This document shows positions 24,266 to 32,677 of a DNA stretch of 37,851 nt, one piece after another. The notes below the pieces were generated by a model. That model did not search any database. It saw only the letters and a list, made by a program, of their open reading frames with translations, and was not told the origin of the DNA. The number at the start of each line of letters is the position of its first letter. Positions within the stretch are counted from its first letter, which is position 1. The stretch comes from Oscillospiraceae bacterium (lineage in GTDB: Bacteria; Bacillota; Clostridia; Oscillospirales; Ruminococcaceae): assembly GCA_017436575.1 (NCBI GenBank), contig JAFSCU010000022.1, positions 1 to 37,851 on the forward strand, written 5' to 3'. Both the position numbers and the translations under genes were made by a program.

Positions 24266-24874
24266 TTATTCCTCATCAGCTTTCTGCCCATCATGGGCTT
24301 TCCACATGCATTCTGTGATTTTCATATCAGTAAACACTGCTGTAAATGAAGAATCTTCCGGACTGCAGGCATAGATGCCAAATCTGATTTCATCAGTTGC
24401 TTTATGTATATGGCAGATGCGCATCTGAGAAAATTCTTTTCCGTCATAAGAACATTCTATGCAAAAGTCATCTTTACGGCGGCTGAAACGGTACCACATT
24501 GTTTTTATATCCGCCGGGACAGCAGTTGTTGCCCAGTCTGAATAGCCATTGTTTGTAACCACACTGCCGAGATGCTGAAAGCTTTCATTTTCATATTCAA
24601 CAGATGCTTTAAGCCAATTTTCACTGTCAAGATACATAACAACACCGCACTGGTCAAAACGGTGATGGCTGTTGGTAAAATCAGTTTTCACTATAAATGA
24701 GAAGTATTTTTCTTTTGTTTTCATCTGCAGAACAGGTGCATTGTCATTTCTGAAATGATAATACGTCCTCTGCCACAGGTCTGTGTGGGGTTTTGTTGTT
24801 ATAGTGATTTTATCTTTTTCAATTGTGTAATTGTCAGGTTGTCTAGTCCATTGCAGATTGTTGAATTCAAACAT
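24266..24874 (-). CDS. DUF1349 (concanavalin-like) protein
   Basis: A 202-residue beta-rich protein of the DUF1349 family (YnaJ/YurT-like), which has a concanavalin A-like jelly roll. Hallmarks are LQWTRQPDNY near the start, DLWQRTYYHF (about 32-41), DQCGVVMY, WLKASVEYEN and WATTAVPADI, then WYRFSRRKDDFCIE and YDGKEFSQMR. It has no signal peptide and is probably cytosolic. Function is unknown. It lies in the middle of the seven-gene run with 2 nt to ACT and 12 nt from DUF4298. Confidence 0.87.
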   Translation of the reverse strand: MFEFNNLQWTRQPDNYTIEKDKITITTKPHTDLWQRTYYHFRNDNAPVLQMKTKEKYFSFIVKTDFTNSHHRFDQCGVVMYLDSENWLKASVEYENESFQHLGSVVTNNGYSDWATTAVPADIKTMWYRFSRRKDDFCIECSYDGKEFSQMRICHIHKATDEIRFGIYACSPEDSSFTAVFTDMKITECMWKAHDGQKADEE

Positions 24875-24886
24875 ATTTTTTCTCCG

Positions 24887-25159
24887 TTACTTGTCTATAT
24901 ATTCACTGATGTCTGTTATAAAATTGTACACGCCATCTTCTGACAGTACACCACGTTTCAGATTTTCAGGCAATAATCCCTGCTCGTCCAATTGATAATC
25001 AGCCAGCCACTGGCCGTTTTCATAATAATCCAGCAGATTATTCAGATGTATTTTGAACCAATCTTCCTTGTAAACAGAAACTGTTTTTTCTCTCACCATT
25101 TTTTGTAAAAAATCAAATACAGCTTCCATATTTTTTATTCTGTCGATTGTAGATTTCAT
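24887..25159 (-). CDS. DUF4298 domain protein
   Basis: A 90-residue helical protein. The C-terminal part YYENGQWLADYQLDEQG, then LLPENLKRGVLSEDGVYN, matches the DUF4298 family; function unknown. The start is set at the ATG at 25159, with GGGAG about 8 nt upstream; the open frame extends to 25186 but has no site there. TraX lies 16 nt upstream and DUF1349 12 nt downstream. Confidence 0.83.
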   Translation of the reverse strand: MKSTIDRIKNMEAVFDFLQKMVREKTVSVYKEDWFKIHLNNLLDYYENGQWLADYQLDEQGLLPENLKRGVLSEDGVYNFITDISEYIDK

Positions 25160-25175
25160 AATTATACTCCCAAAA

Positions 25176-25919
25176 TCATAAAACAAATTTCAAAATTCCA
25201 AGTATCAACAGATGCACTGGATAAAACCAATAGCAGAAATACTGAAAAGTTTTGTTGTGATAACCCTGGCGGCCACGATAAAGCCATATTGGTATAAATG
25301 CCAAAAGCGCAAAGGCTTGGCGTGCAATAAAATATGTGTTGCCAAGTATATTAATCTGATAAGAAAGACCACCCAGCATTTCCATATTGATATACCACAG
25401 GCATACAAACTGTGCAATATAATTGTACCATTTTCTCTCTCTGAAGAAATAGAATACAAGAACTGTAAGGATACCGGCATGATAAAAATCCACCATTGTA
25501 AGTAACCCTGACAGATATGCCAGGATTACTGATGTAACCCCTACAATCACTCTTTTCCACAGTTTCCCTGATTTTCTTGCTTTTTCATTCCAATGGATAA
25601 AACCGATCGCCATAAGAAAAGCCCATAGTACATTCTGATGTATGGGGTAAAACAGCCTGCTGCCCATAGCAAGATTGAACGGTATTTCTGAAATAACGGC
25701 AAACAGCAATAATCTGCCCACATATTTTTTCAGATTACCGGTGTGGAAATATCCTTCCACAATCATAAATGCAAATATCGGGAAAGAAATTCTGCCTAAA
25801 CAGGTAAGCCAATCATTACCGGAAATAACAGTGCCCCACAGATGGTCGCAAAGCATAAACAGCATAGCTATAATATGCAGCACAGCAGAAGTTATTTCAA
25901 AGCTTTTTTCTTTATTCAT
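25176..25919 (-). CDS. TraX family membrane protein
   Basis: A 247-residue polytopic protein with about seven hydrophobic segments. TraX hallmarks are an N-terminal IAMLFMLCDHLWG, then LGRISFPIFAFMIVEGYFHT, and a C-terminal YWFYPVHLLILGIL. The best-known member acetylates F-pilin in E. coli; chromosomal clostridial members are presumed membrane acetyltransferases of unknown substrate, and there is no pilin gene near. AAGGTGA precedes the ATG by about 9 nt. It is second in the run after the Nudix gene. Confidence 0.9.
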   Translation of the reverse strand: MNKEKSFEITSAVLHIIAMLFMLCDHLWGTVISGNDWLTCLGRISFPIFAFMIVEGYFHTGNLKKYVGRLLLFAVISEIPFNLAMGSRLFYPIHQNVLWAFLMAIGFIHWNEKARKSGKLWKRVIVGVTSVILAYLSGLLTMVDFYHAGILTVLVFYFFRERKWYNYIAQFVCLWYINMEMLGGLSYQINILGNTYFIARQAFALLAFIPIWLYRGRQGYHNKTFQYFCYWFYPVHLLILGILKFVL

Positions 25920-25939
25920 ATATCAAATCACCTTTTTTA

Positions 25940-26467
25940 TTATTCCCTGAAATGCGCACCATATTTGACAGGACTGTTTTTCATATCAAAAATCATATTT
26001 ATAAGTGACGGATAATAAGGCACAAACGTACCATCAGCAATCATTGACAGTATTTCTTGTCTGGTGGCCCACTTTACGCTTTCCACCTCTTTGTATTGCA
26101 GGTTCAGGGCAGATATATCTCCGTCCCAGTTCACAAGGTAAAAATCGTCAAAGCCGCCATCAAAATTGATATTGAAATTCGGACGGTGATTAATAGTTAA
26201 ATCCAGCCCCAGTTCCTCCTTTATCTCCCTGTGGGCAGCCATAAGGCTGTCGTCACCCGAAATGGCACTGCCGCCAACAGAAATATCCCACAGACCTGAC
26301 CAGCCTTTTTTAAATGGCTGGCGGTGTTGAATAAGCATTTCGCCTTTTGTATTAAAAATACAGATATGAACAACCAGACGCATATCTTCAGGGGCTGTAT
26401 ATTCTCCCCTTATACCCTTTCTGCCTGTCTTCTGTCTGTTTATATCATAAATGTCAAACTGTTCCAT
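25940..26467 (-). CDS. Nudix hydrolase, IPP isomerase-like branch
   Basis: A 175-residue protein that resembles the IDI-like Nudix hydrolases (YfcD type). It begins with FDIYDINRQKTG and has VHICIFNTKGEMLIQHRQ and the Nudix box in GGSAISGDDSLMAAHREIKEELGL's positions 68-91. In the box GX5EX7REUXEEXGU the first Glu is replaced by Asp; the core REIKEEL is intact, so metal binding is still likely. The substrate is unknown. It heads the seven-gene run and has a consensus-like promoter, diverging from mscS. Confidence 0.88.
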   Translation of the reverse strand: MEQFDIYDINRQKTGRKGIRGEYTAPEDMRLVVHICIFNTKGEMLIQHRQPFKKGWSGLWDISVGGSAISGDDSLMAAHREIKEELGLDLTINHRPNFNINFDGGFDDFYLVNWDGDISALNLQYKEVESVKWATRQEILSMIADGTFVPYYPSLINMIFDMKNSPVKYGAHFRE

Positions 26468-26496
26468 AGATTCACCTTTAAACTGATGTTTATATC

Positions 26497-26525
26497 ATTA
26501 TACAATATTTTATCAGCGTGGACAA
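26497..26525 (-). promoter_or_regulatory. Promoter of Nudix-to-APH operon
   Basis: Minus-strand TTGTCC (26520-26525) and perfect TATAAT (26497-26502), spacer 17 nt, 29 nt before the Nudix ATG. Confidence 0.65.
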
Positions 26526-26597
26526 TAAAATGGTTGCACTTTACTAATATGACATTTGATGATATATTATTTATCAGTAAACTTTGGAGGTATAATT

Positions 26598-27674
26598 ATG
26601 TATGAATTACTTACGCTGATTTTTGGTATCAGTTCCCTGCCATATATTGCCCTGAAGCTGGCTACTGCCCTGGCAATATACGCAGCAGCTGTTGTGGCAT
26701 CAAAAATGGCTGAAAAAATATTGGGTTTTGTTGCCAAACTGCTGTTTAAAAACAAAAGCGAAAAAGTACATACCGCATTTAAAAACAGCTTTGCTAAACC
26801 GCTGACAACATTTATTAAAATTGCAGGTGTATACTTTGCAATTACAGCACTACCGCTGAATGCAACTGTTAAAGTGGCTGTGATGGGCTTTATGACAATG
26901 GTAGTAAGAATTGCACTGATGCTGATGATAAGCATTTCAATCCAGAATCTGATTGGAAACATACCTGACCTGGTAGACAACATAGGTGAAAAACTGGGTG
27001 GTGTAAACCAGACAATCGTTACATTCTTTACAAAAATTGCAAAAGCACTGGTTATGGTGTTTACAGTTGTGATTATCGTGGAAGAATTTGGTTATGATGT
27101 AACAGGGCTTATTACAGGTCTTGGTCTTGGCGGTCTGACATTTGCACTGGCAGCCCAGGATATTGCATCCAACTTTATGTCCGGTATCACCATTATTCTG
27201 GACAAACCATTTGCCATCGGCGACTGGATTGCTGTAAACGGTATGGAAGGCATTGTGGAAGAAATGAACTTCCGTTCCACAAAAATCAGAACATTTGACA
27301 ACGCTCTTATCAGTGTACCAAACAGTCGGCTGGGCAGTAGCAGTGTAACAAACTGGACAAAGATGAACTACAGAAAAACAAATATTATCATCGGCCTGCT
27401 GTACTCTACAACAAGAGAAACACTGCAGAAAGTTATTGATGATATTTACAGCGAACTGTCACAGTTTGAGGAAATCAAAACAGATTCCCTGCTGGTTAAA
27501 TTTGATAATTTCTCTGCATCCAGCCTGGATGTAAAAATCAGCTACAACTCTTACCCTATCCCAGCACCTGCACATATGGCACTGAAAGAAAAAGTGCAGC
27601 TGAAAATTATGGAAGTAGTGGAAAGACACGAAACAGACTTTGCATACAACACAGTTACAGTTGTAAACGGTTAA
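26598..27674 (+). CDS. Mechanosensitive ion channel, MscS family
   Basis: A 358-residue membrane protein that opens under membrane tension to release solutes on osmotic downshift. About four to five hydrophobic segments occupy residues 5-190; the pore-lining helix is Gly/Ala-rich (GLITGLGLGGLTFALAAQDI, about 168-187), followed by the beta domain with PFAIGDWIAVNGMEGIVEE and the C-terminal cage region. This is the MscS arrangement with extra N-terminal helices. The start at 26598 follows GGAGGT by 7-8 nt; the longer frame from 26556 has no site. It is monocistronic, with a 13-bp terminator. Confidence 0.93.
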   Translation: MYELLTLIFGISSLPYIALKLATALAIYAAAVVASKMAEKILGFVAKLLFKNKSEKVHTAFKNSFAKPLTTFIKIAGVYFAITALPLNATVKVAVMGFMTMVVRIALMLMISISIQNLIGNIPDLVDNIGEKLGGVNQTIVTFFTKIAKALVMVFTVVIIVEEFGYDVTGLITGLGLGGLTFALAAQDIASNFMSGITIILDKPFAIGDWIAVNGMEGIVEEMNFRSTKIRTFDNALISVPNSRLGSSSVTNWTKMNYRKTNIIIGLLYSTTRETLQKVIDDIYSELSQFEEIKTDSLLVKFDNFSASSLDVKISYNSYPIPAPAHMALKEKVQLKIMEVVERHETDFAYNTVTVVNG

Positions 27675-27686
27675 AATATTACATAT

Positions 27687-27718
27687 AAAAAAGTGAGGTT
27701 CTTTGACCTCACTTTTTT
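27687..27718. terminator. Terminator after mscS
   Basis: A 13-bp perfect stem (AAAAAAGTGAGGT/ACCTCACTTTTTT, 6-nt loop), flanked by A/T tracts. It also overlaps the stop codon of the gene remnant on the minus strand. Confidence 0.9.
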
Positions 27719-27871
27719 ATTGTTGTAAATAAAGCTGCATATCTTCCGCGGTAAATGGTTCGGTTGTAAAATGTATATCCCTGTAATAGTGGTACTCCCC
27801 AAACTTACTGTAGATATTTCAAGGTCTGCCACAGCATACCGTACCCCTTTTTCTGCCAAGAGAAGATTCAT
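27717..27871 (-). pseudogene. Short gene remnant with 1-nt frameshift
   Basis: The minus strand starts ATG at 27871 and reads MNLLLAEKGVRYAVADLEIS; this then runs into nonsense-like sequence (LGSTTITG). After a one-base shift near 27795-27790 the next frame reads FGEYHYYRDIHF, then TTEPFTAEDMQLYLQQ, ending at TAA (27717-27719). Together they give a protein-like product of about 51 residues, so one nucleotide appears to be missing. No ribosome site is seen before the ATG and stop codons precede it, so this is probably the tail of a lost gene. I do not recognise the family. Confidence 0.55.
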
Positions 27872-27904
27872 TTAATTCATTTTATCCATACTGTCAAAAG
27901 ACTT

Positions 27905-28741
27905 TTACTTTTCAGCATCCATTTTTTCATAATAAGCATTCAGTTCATCATGGGCATTCTGTACTCTTTCAGCCAGGCCATCTTCATAGATATCATCCCA
28001 CCGGAAATGGTCGATATTTATTCTTGTTTCATCATCATTTGGCATACCATCAGTTTTTCGTGGCTTTTCAAGGACAAAGTCTATATAGTAGAAACCTATA
28101 TTGTCTTCATCCAGCTGCTGTTTTACAGTGAGAAGTATTTCGCAGGCACGTTCCACAGACACATTTTCATCCATAGCATACAGACAGACATAACCATATT
28201 TATAGCTGATATCTGTAAAGTCATACTGCTTGTCGAGTATGATTTCTTCCCGCGGCATATAGTGGACTTTGTCCGGGTAGTTTTCAGAGAAATATCTGTC
28301 ATAGCTGCCCTGCACAAGGATATCGCCAAAGTAGATATCAATGCCAAAATCCACTTCTTCCTGCGGCATAGCCTTATCAAGCAGGTCGCGGTATTCCATC
28401 ATCATCCTGTTCTGTGTGTTGTGACCGGATGAAACATAACTTTCATAGCTGTCACGTCTGAAATTGCCTAGCCAGTCGGTATAGATAAAGAAATTTGTAT
28501 CGGGGCTGGTTTCGCACTGTATATTGGCAAAGTAGTTGCCATCCTTGAAATTATAGCCCCATCTTTCCACGTGGCAATGGGGGTAATTTTCAGCCACATA
28601 TTTTTCCGCAGTGTTTTTGCAAAGTAATTTTGAAATCGGGTTGCCGAAAAAGCCAAGGTAAAAATACATTGTAACTGAAATTACAGCCACCAGCATAATA
28701 CCGGCAACAACTTTTAAAACCTTTTTAGTACTTTGTTTCAT
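27905..28741 (-). CDS. Membrane-anchored YfjL-like protein, second copy
   Basis: A 278-residue protein with a basic N-terminus, one membrane segment at about residues 9-29, then a GNPISKLL segment and an ENYPHCHVERW motif, followed by an outer domain. This matches the layout of the protein at 103-966 (GNPF, ENYPDLW), so the two look like diverged paralogues. Function is unknown. AAAGGAGAATAATT precedes the ATG. It follows a small anchored DUF4829-like protein by 24 nt, so the two may be expressed together, and the remnant at 27717-27871 lies right behind it. Confidence 0.75.
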   Translation of the reverse strand: MKQSTKKVLKVVAGIMLVAVISVTMYFYLGFFGNPISKLLCKNTAEKYVAENYPHCHVERWGYNFKDGNYFANIQCETSPDTNFFIYTDWLGNFRRDSYESYVSSGHNTQNRMMMEYRDLLDKAMPQEEVDFGIDIYFGDILVQGSYDRYFSENYPDKVHYMPREEIILDKQYDFTDISYKYGYVCLYAMDENVSVERACEILLTVKQQLDEDNIGFYYIDFVLEKPRKTDGMPNDDETRINIDHFRWDDIYEDGLAERVQNAHDELNAYYEKMDAEK

Positions 28742-28765
28742 AATTATTCTCCTTTCAGAAGATTA

Positions 28766-29152
28766 TCAGCCAAAGCCGTAATTGGTAACTATCCATATAC
28801 CACAGATTTTTTCCATATGCCACGACCATCCACGGCGAGTTTCACCTTTATCCCAGACGGGTGTATCCCACATAACTTCAAAGTCACAAAGCACCGTAAT
28901 GCTATTTTTATCACTGCCAAGCCTTAAATTTGTTTCTTCGTCGTAGTAAAGTTTGTTAACTTTACATTCTGTAAGAATTGGTAAAAAATGTCTTGCGGCA
29001 GTGTTCAGTGCGCTGTTTATCTGTCTTTCTGAATATATGTCAGATTCACCTATTGTTTTTTCAGTATGTCGTAAAGAAAATGCGGTATAAGCATTGAACA
29101 ACAATGTTACAAATATGATAACTGTAAAAATTTTCTTGGTACTGTCTTTCAT
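28766..29152 (-). CDS. Small anchored DUF4829-like protein
   Basis: A 128-residue protein with an N-terminal hydrophobic segment (about residues 7-24) that may be a signal anchor. The rest carries YSERQINSALNTAARHF, NKLYYDEETN, ITVLCDFEV and a C-terminal GWSWHMEKICGIWIVTNYGFG, a pattern that I know from clostridial DUF4829-type proteins (SEEDIE..., LWYDEE, VLLSSF, W-W-.-DWGY). Assignment is tentative. A GGGG-type weak ribosome site lies before the ATG. It precedes the second YfjL-like gene on the same strand. Confidence 0.68.
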   Translation of the reverse strand: MKDSTKKIFTVIIFVTLLFNAYTAFSLRHTEKTIGESDIYSERQINSALNTAARHFLPILTECKVNKLYYDEETNLRLGSDKNSITVLCDFEVMWDTPVWDKGETRRGWSWHMEKICGIWIVTNYGFG

Positions 29153-29202
29153 ATTTCCCCGTTATTAATAAAATATGTTTCTTTGATTATATTATAAAAC
29201 AA

Positions 29203-29234
29203 AAAGTTCCCCTGTACAATAATAGGGGAACTTT
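29203..29234. terminator. groESL terminator
   Basis: An 11-bp perfect stem (AAAGTTCCCCT/AGGGGAACTTT, 10-nt loop) 66 nt past the groEL stop, followed on the minus strand by TTTTGTTTTATAAT. Confidence 0.85.
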
Positions 29235-29261
29235 ATTAATTAAATCTTAAGAATTCTAATA

Positions 29262-29288
29262 CCGGGCGATTCGTGAACCGCCCCTACA
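29262..29288. repeat. Intergenic palindromic repeat unit
   Basis: GGGCG-A-TTC-GT-GAA-C-CGCCC at 29264-29283 with a CCTACA tail. This matches from memory a family of short dispersed repeats (GGGCGATTCGTGAATCGCCC then CTACA) common in intergenic regions of Clostridia. It sits between the groEL stop and its terminator. Confidence 0.6.
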
Positions 29289-29299
29289 CAGGTATATGA

Positions 29300-30928
<1,629 letters not shown>

Positions 30929-30941
30929 TCAATAACCTTTC

Positions 30942-31226
30942 TTATTCAATTACTGCCAGTACATCGTTTTCTTCAACAATAAAGTATTCGGCACCATCCA
31001 GTTTTACTGCGTTTCCACTGTATTTGCCAACATATACTTTTTCGCCAACCTTAAGTGAAACAGGCTGCAGCACACCATTCTGCATAATACCAGGACCTAC
31101 TGCCACCACTTCATAGCAAGGCATATCGTCAGCTACATTTGCAGACAGAATAAGGCCGGATTTTGTTGTCTGTTCTTTTTCTGCTTTTTTAAGAACTACT
31201 CGGTTAAACAATGGTCTGAGTTTCAT
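30942..31226 (-). CDS. groES: Co-chaperonin GroES
   Basis: A 94-residue heptameric lid for GroEL. It has the family's MKLRPLFNRVVLKKAE start, a mobile loop region (EQTTKSGLILSANVADDMP, about 18-36), and EYFIVEENDVLAVIE at the end. The promoter region holds a TTGCAA-17-TATAAT promoter and a CIRCE-like operator; heat-shock repression by HrcA is inferred from that. AAAGGAG precedes the ATG. groEL follows after 15 nt. Confidence 0.97.
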   Translation of the reverse strand: MKLRPLFNRVVLKKAEKEQTTKSGLILSANVADDMPCYEVVAVGPGIMQNGVLQPVSLKVGEKVYVGKYSGNAVKLDGAEYFIVEENDVLAVIE

Positions 31227-31272
31227 TACAGAACATCTCCTTTATATCAATATATTTTTAACAATTATAGAA

Positions 31273-31299
31273 TTAGCAGTCGTAATAACAGACTGCTAA
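31273..31299. promoter_or_regulatory. CIRCE-like operator of groESL
   Basis: An inverted repeat TTAGCAGTC - N9 - GACTGCTAA. The classical CIRCE element bound by HrcA is TTAGCACTC - N9 - GAGTGCTAA. Spacing and all bases agree except position 7, which is changed in both arms. It begins 3 nt after the -10 box, at the expected place around the transcription start. Confidence 0.85.
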
Positions 31300-31302
31300 T
31301 TT

Positions 31303-31331
31303 ATTATATATCTTTGAAAAAACCTTTGCAA
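31303..31331 (-). promoter_or_regulatory. groESL promoter
   Basis: Minus-strand TTGCAA (31326-31331) and perfect TATAAT (31303-31308) with an exact 17-nt spacer, directly upstream of the CIRCE-like repeat. Confidence 0.8.
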
Positions 31332-31364
31332 TAGTTTTAACAGATTTTTTACAAATTATTCAAA

Positions 31365-31877
31365 TTAACCCAATCTTTTCAAGGCAGGGATAACCACTTT
31401 AAGTATCGCACCTGTCATAAGACCCATTGGAATGGCAGACACTGCCAGAACAGGAAAATAACCCATAGCAAAGGCAGAGCCAAAAATAAATGACACGCCA
31501 ACCAACTGACCTACATTGTGAAACAGTGCACCAAACACCGACAAAGTGTAATAATTCACTTTATCTCCAAACAATTTCTGCAGCACAATCATAACTGCTA
31601 CCGAGAACACGCCACCCATAGTGGCCAGAAAACCACCGGTAGCACCACGGGTGAGAAACCCAAAAAAGCCTTTCAGCAATGCCAGCTGGAAGGCACTGCC
31701 ACCACCCATATACACCATGCAATACATAACAACGATGTTTGACAGCCCCAGTTTTACCCCCGGAGGCAGACCAAAAAATGGAACTATTGTGTTTTCTACA
31801 AAAGACAAAACCATAGCAAGAGCAAAAAGCAGACCCATTGTAGTGGTTTTTCTTGTTTTATTATATCTTCTGCTCAA
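31365..31877 (-). CDS. Gx transporter / HepI-like membrane protein
   Basis: A 170-residue protein with five to six membrane helices, of the family long called heptaprenyl diphosphate synthase component I and now Gx transporter; it has an ECF substrate-component-like layout. Markers are LPPGVKLGLSNIVVMY (about residues 37-52) and GGSAFQLALLKGFFGFLTRGA, TGGFLATMGG and NVGQLVGV. In Firmicutes it is often close to FMN-binding and quinone-related genes, and here it diverges from an FMN-binding lipoprotein. Its substrate is not known. It has a TTGACA-17-TAAAAT promoter with a perfect palindrome just upstream. Confidence 0.85.
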   Translation of the reverse strand: MSRRYNKTRKTTTMGLLFALAMVLSFVENTIVPFFGLPPGVKLGLSNIVVMYCMVYMGGGSAFQLALLKGFFGFLTRGATGGFLATMGGVFSVAVMIVLQKLFGDKVNYYTLSVFGALFHNVGQLVGVSFIFGSAFAMGYFPVLAVSAIPMGLMTGAILKVVIPALKRLG

Positions 31878-31925
31878 AACATACTCCTTAATATATATGT
31901 TGATTTGTTTTAATCTATCTTTATT

Positions 31926-31954
31926 ATTTTAAAAGAGTATCAATATAATGTCAA
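31926..31954 (-). promoter_or_regulatory. Gx transporter promoter
   Basis: Minus-strand TTGACA (31949-31954) and TAAAAT (31926-31931), spacer 17 nt, 48 nt before the start. Confidence 0.7.
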
Positions 31955-31956
31955 GT

Positions 31957-31980
31957 TGTAAAATACAGCTGTATTTTACA
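31957..31980. promoter_or_regulatory. 24-bp perfect palindrome, putative operator
   Basis: TGTAAAATACAG and CTGTATTTTACA abut with no spacer. The centre, TACAGCTGTA, fits the TACANNTGTA consensus bound by CopY/BlaI/MecI-type repressors. It sits 2 nt upstream of the -35 box of the Gx gene and about 68 nt upstream of the -35 of the divergent lipoprotein gene. The binding protein is unknown. Confidence 0.65.
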
Positions 31981-32047
31981 TATCTTTTACAAAACAAAGC
32001 AGATTGTGTTAATGGGGTAACATTTTAATTACAAAAAGGCTGATTAT

Positions 32048-32077
32048 TTGACATTTGCATATGTTTTGTGTTATATT
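32048..32077 (+). promoter_or_regulatory. FMN lipoprotein promoter
   Basis: TTGACA (32048-32053) and TATATT (32072-32077) with an 18-nt spacer, 63 nt upstream of the start codon. Confidence 0.6.
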
Positions 32078-32140
32078 TTTAATGCGTGATTATGCGCTTT
32101 AGTTTGTTATAACTACAAATAAAATATATAAGGAAGATTT

Positions 32141-32602
32141 ATGATGAAAAAGTTGATTTCATTGGCACTGACTGCAGTGTTTGCAATGGGTGCTTTTACC
32201 GGTTGTAGCGAAGAACAGATAAAATCTGCATCTCTTACAGATGGTACATACCGTGCTGAATTTGCACAGTTTGACGCAAACGGCTGGAAAGACTATGTTG
32301 AAGTGACTATTGCTGACGGTGAACTGAATGAAGTTGTGTTTGACTCTGTAAATGAAAAAGAACAGCTGAAAAGTGAAGACGAAAGCTATAAAGCTGAAAT
32401 GGAACAGATGGTTGGTACATATCCAGCAAAATACAACAAAGACCTTATCAATCAGTTCCTTGAAAGCGGTAAAATCACAGCTGTTGACATCGTTGCAGGT
32501 GCAACAGAATCTACAGGCAACTTCAAAACCCTTATTGTTGAAGCAATGAAAAGTGCAAACAGCGGTAATGCAGAAGTTGTAATTGTGGAAAATCTTAAAT
32601 AA
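32141..32602 (+). CDS. FMN-binding lipoprotein (PplA-like)
   Basis: A 153-residue lipoprotein. The signal peptide ends in lipobox FTGC, so Cys22 would be lipidated at the outer membrane surface. The mature part is an FMN-binding domain with the acceptor motif AGATEST (about residues 119-125), whose Thr would be linked to FMN by ApbE-type transferases. DGTYRAEF and EFDSVNEKEQLKSEDESYK are typical of the PplA family, which carries electrons out of the cell in Gram-positive extracellular electron transfer. ApbE and the other pathway genes are not in the window. AAGGA precedes a double ATG; either may be used. The gene diverges from the Gx transporter gene. Confidence 0.87.
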   Translation: MMKKLISLALTAVFAMGAFTGCSEEQIKSASLTDGTYRAEFAQFDANGWKDYVEVTIADGELNEVVFDSVNEKEQLKSEDESYKAEMEQMVGTYPAKYNKDLINQFLESGKITAVDIVAGATESTGNFKTLIVEAMKSANSGNAEVVIVENLK

Positions 32603-32677
32603 AATACCAAATATGACGATTATCATTGTATTTACAGTGTATAATAATGTAAATCGTCTAAAATTAAGGAGAATATC

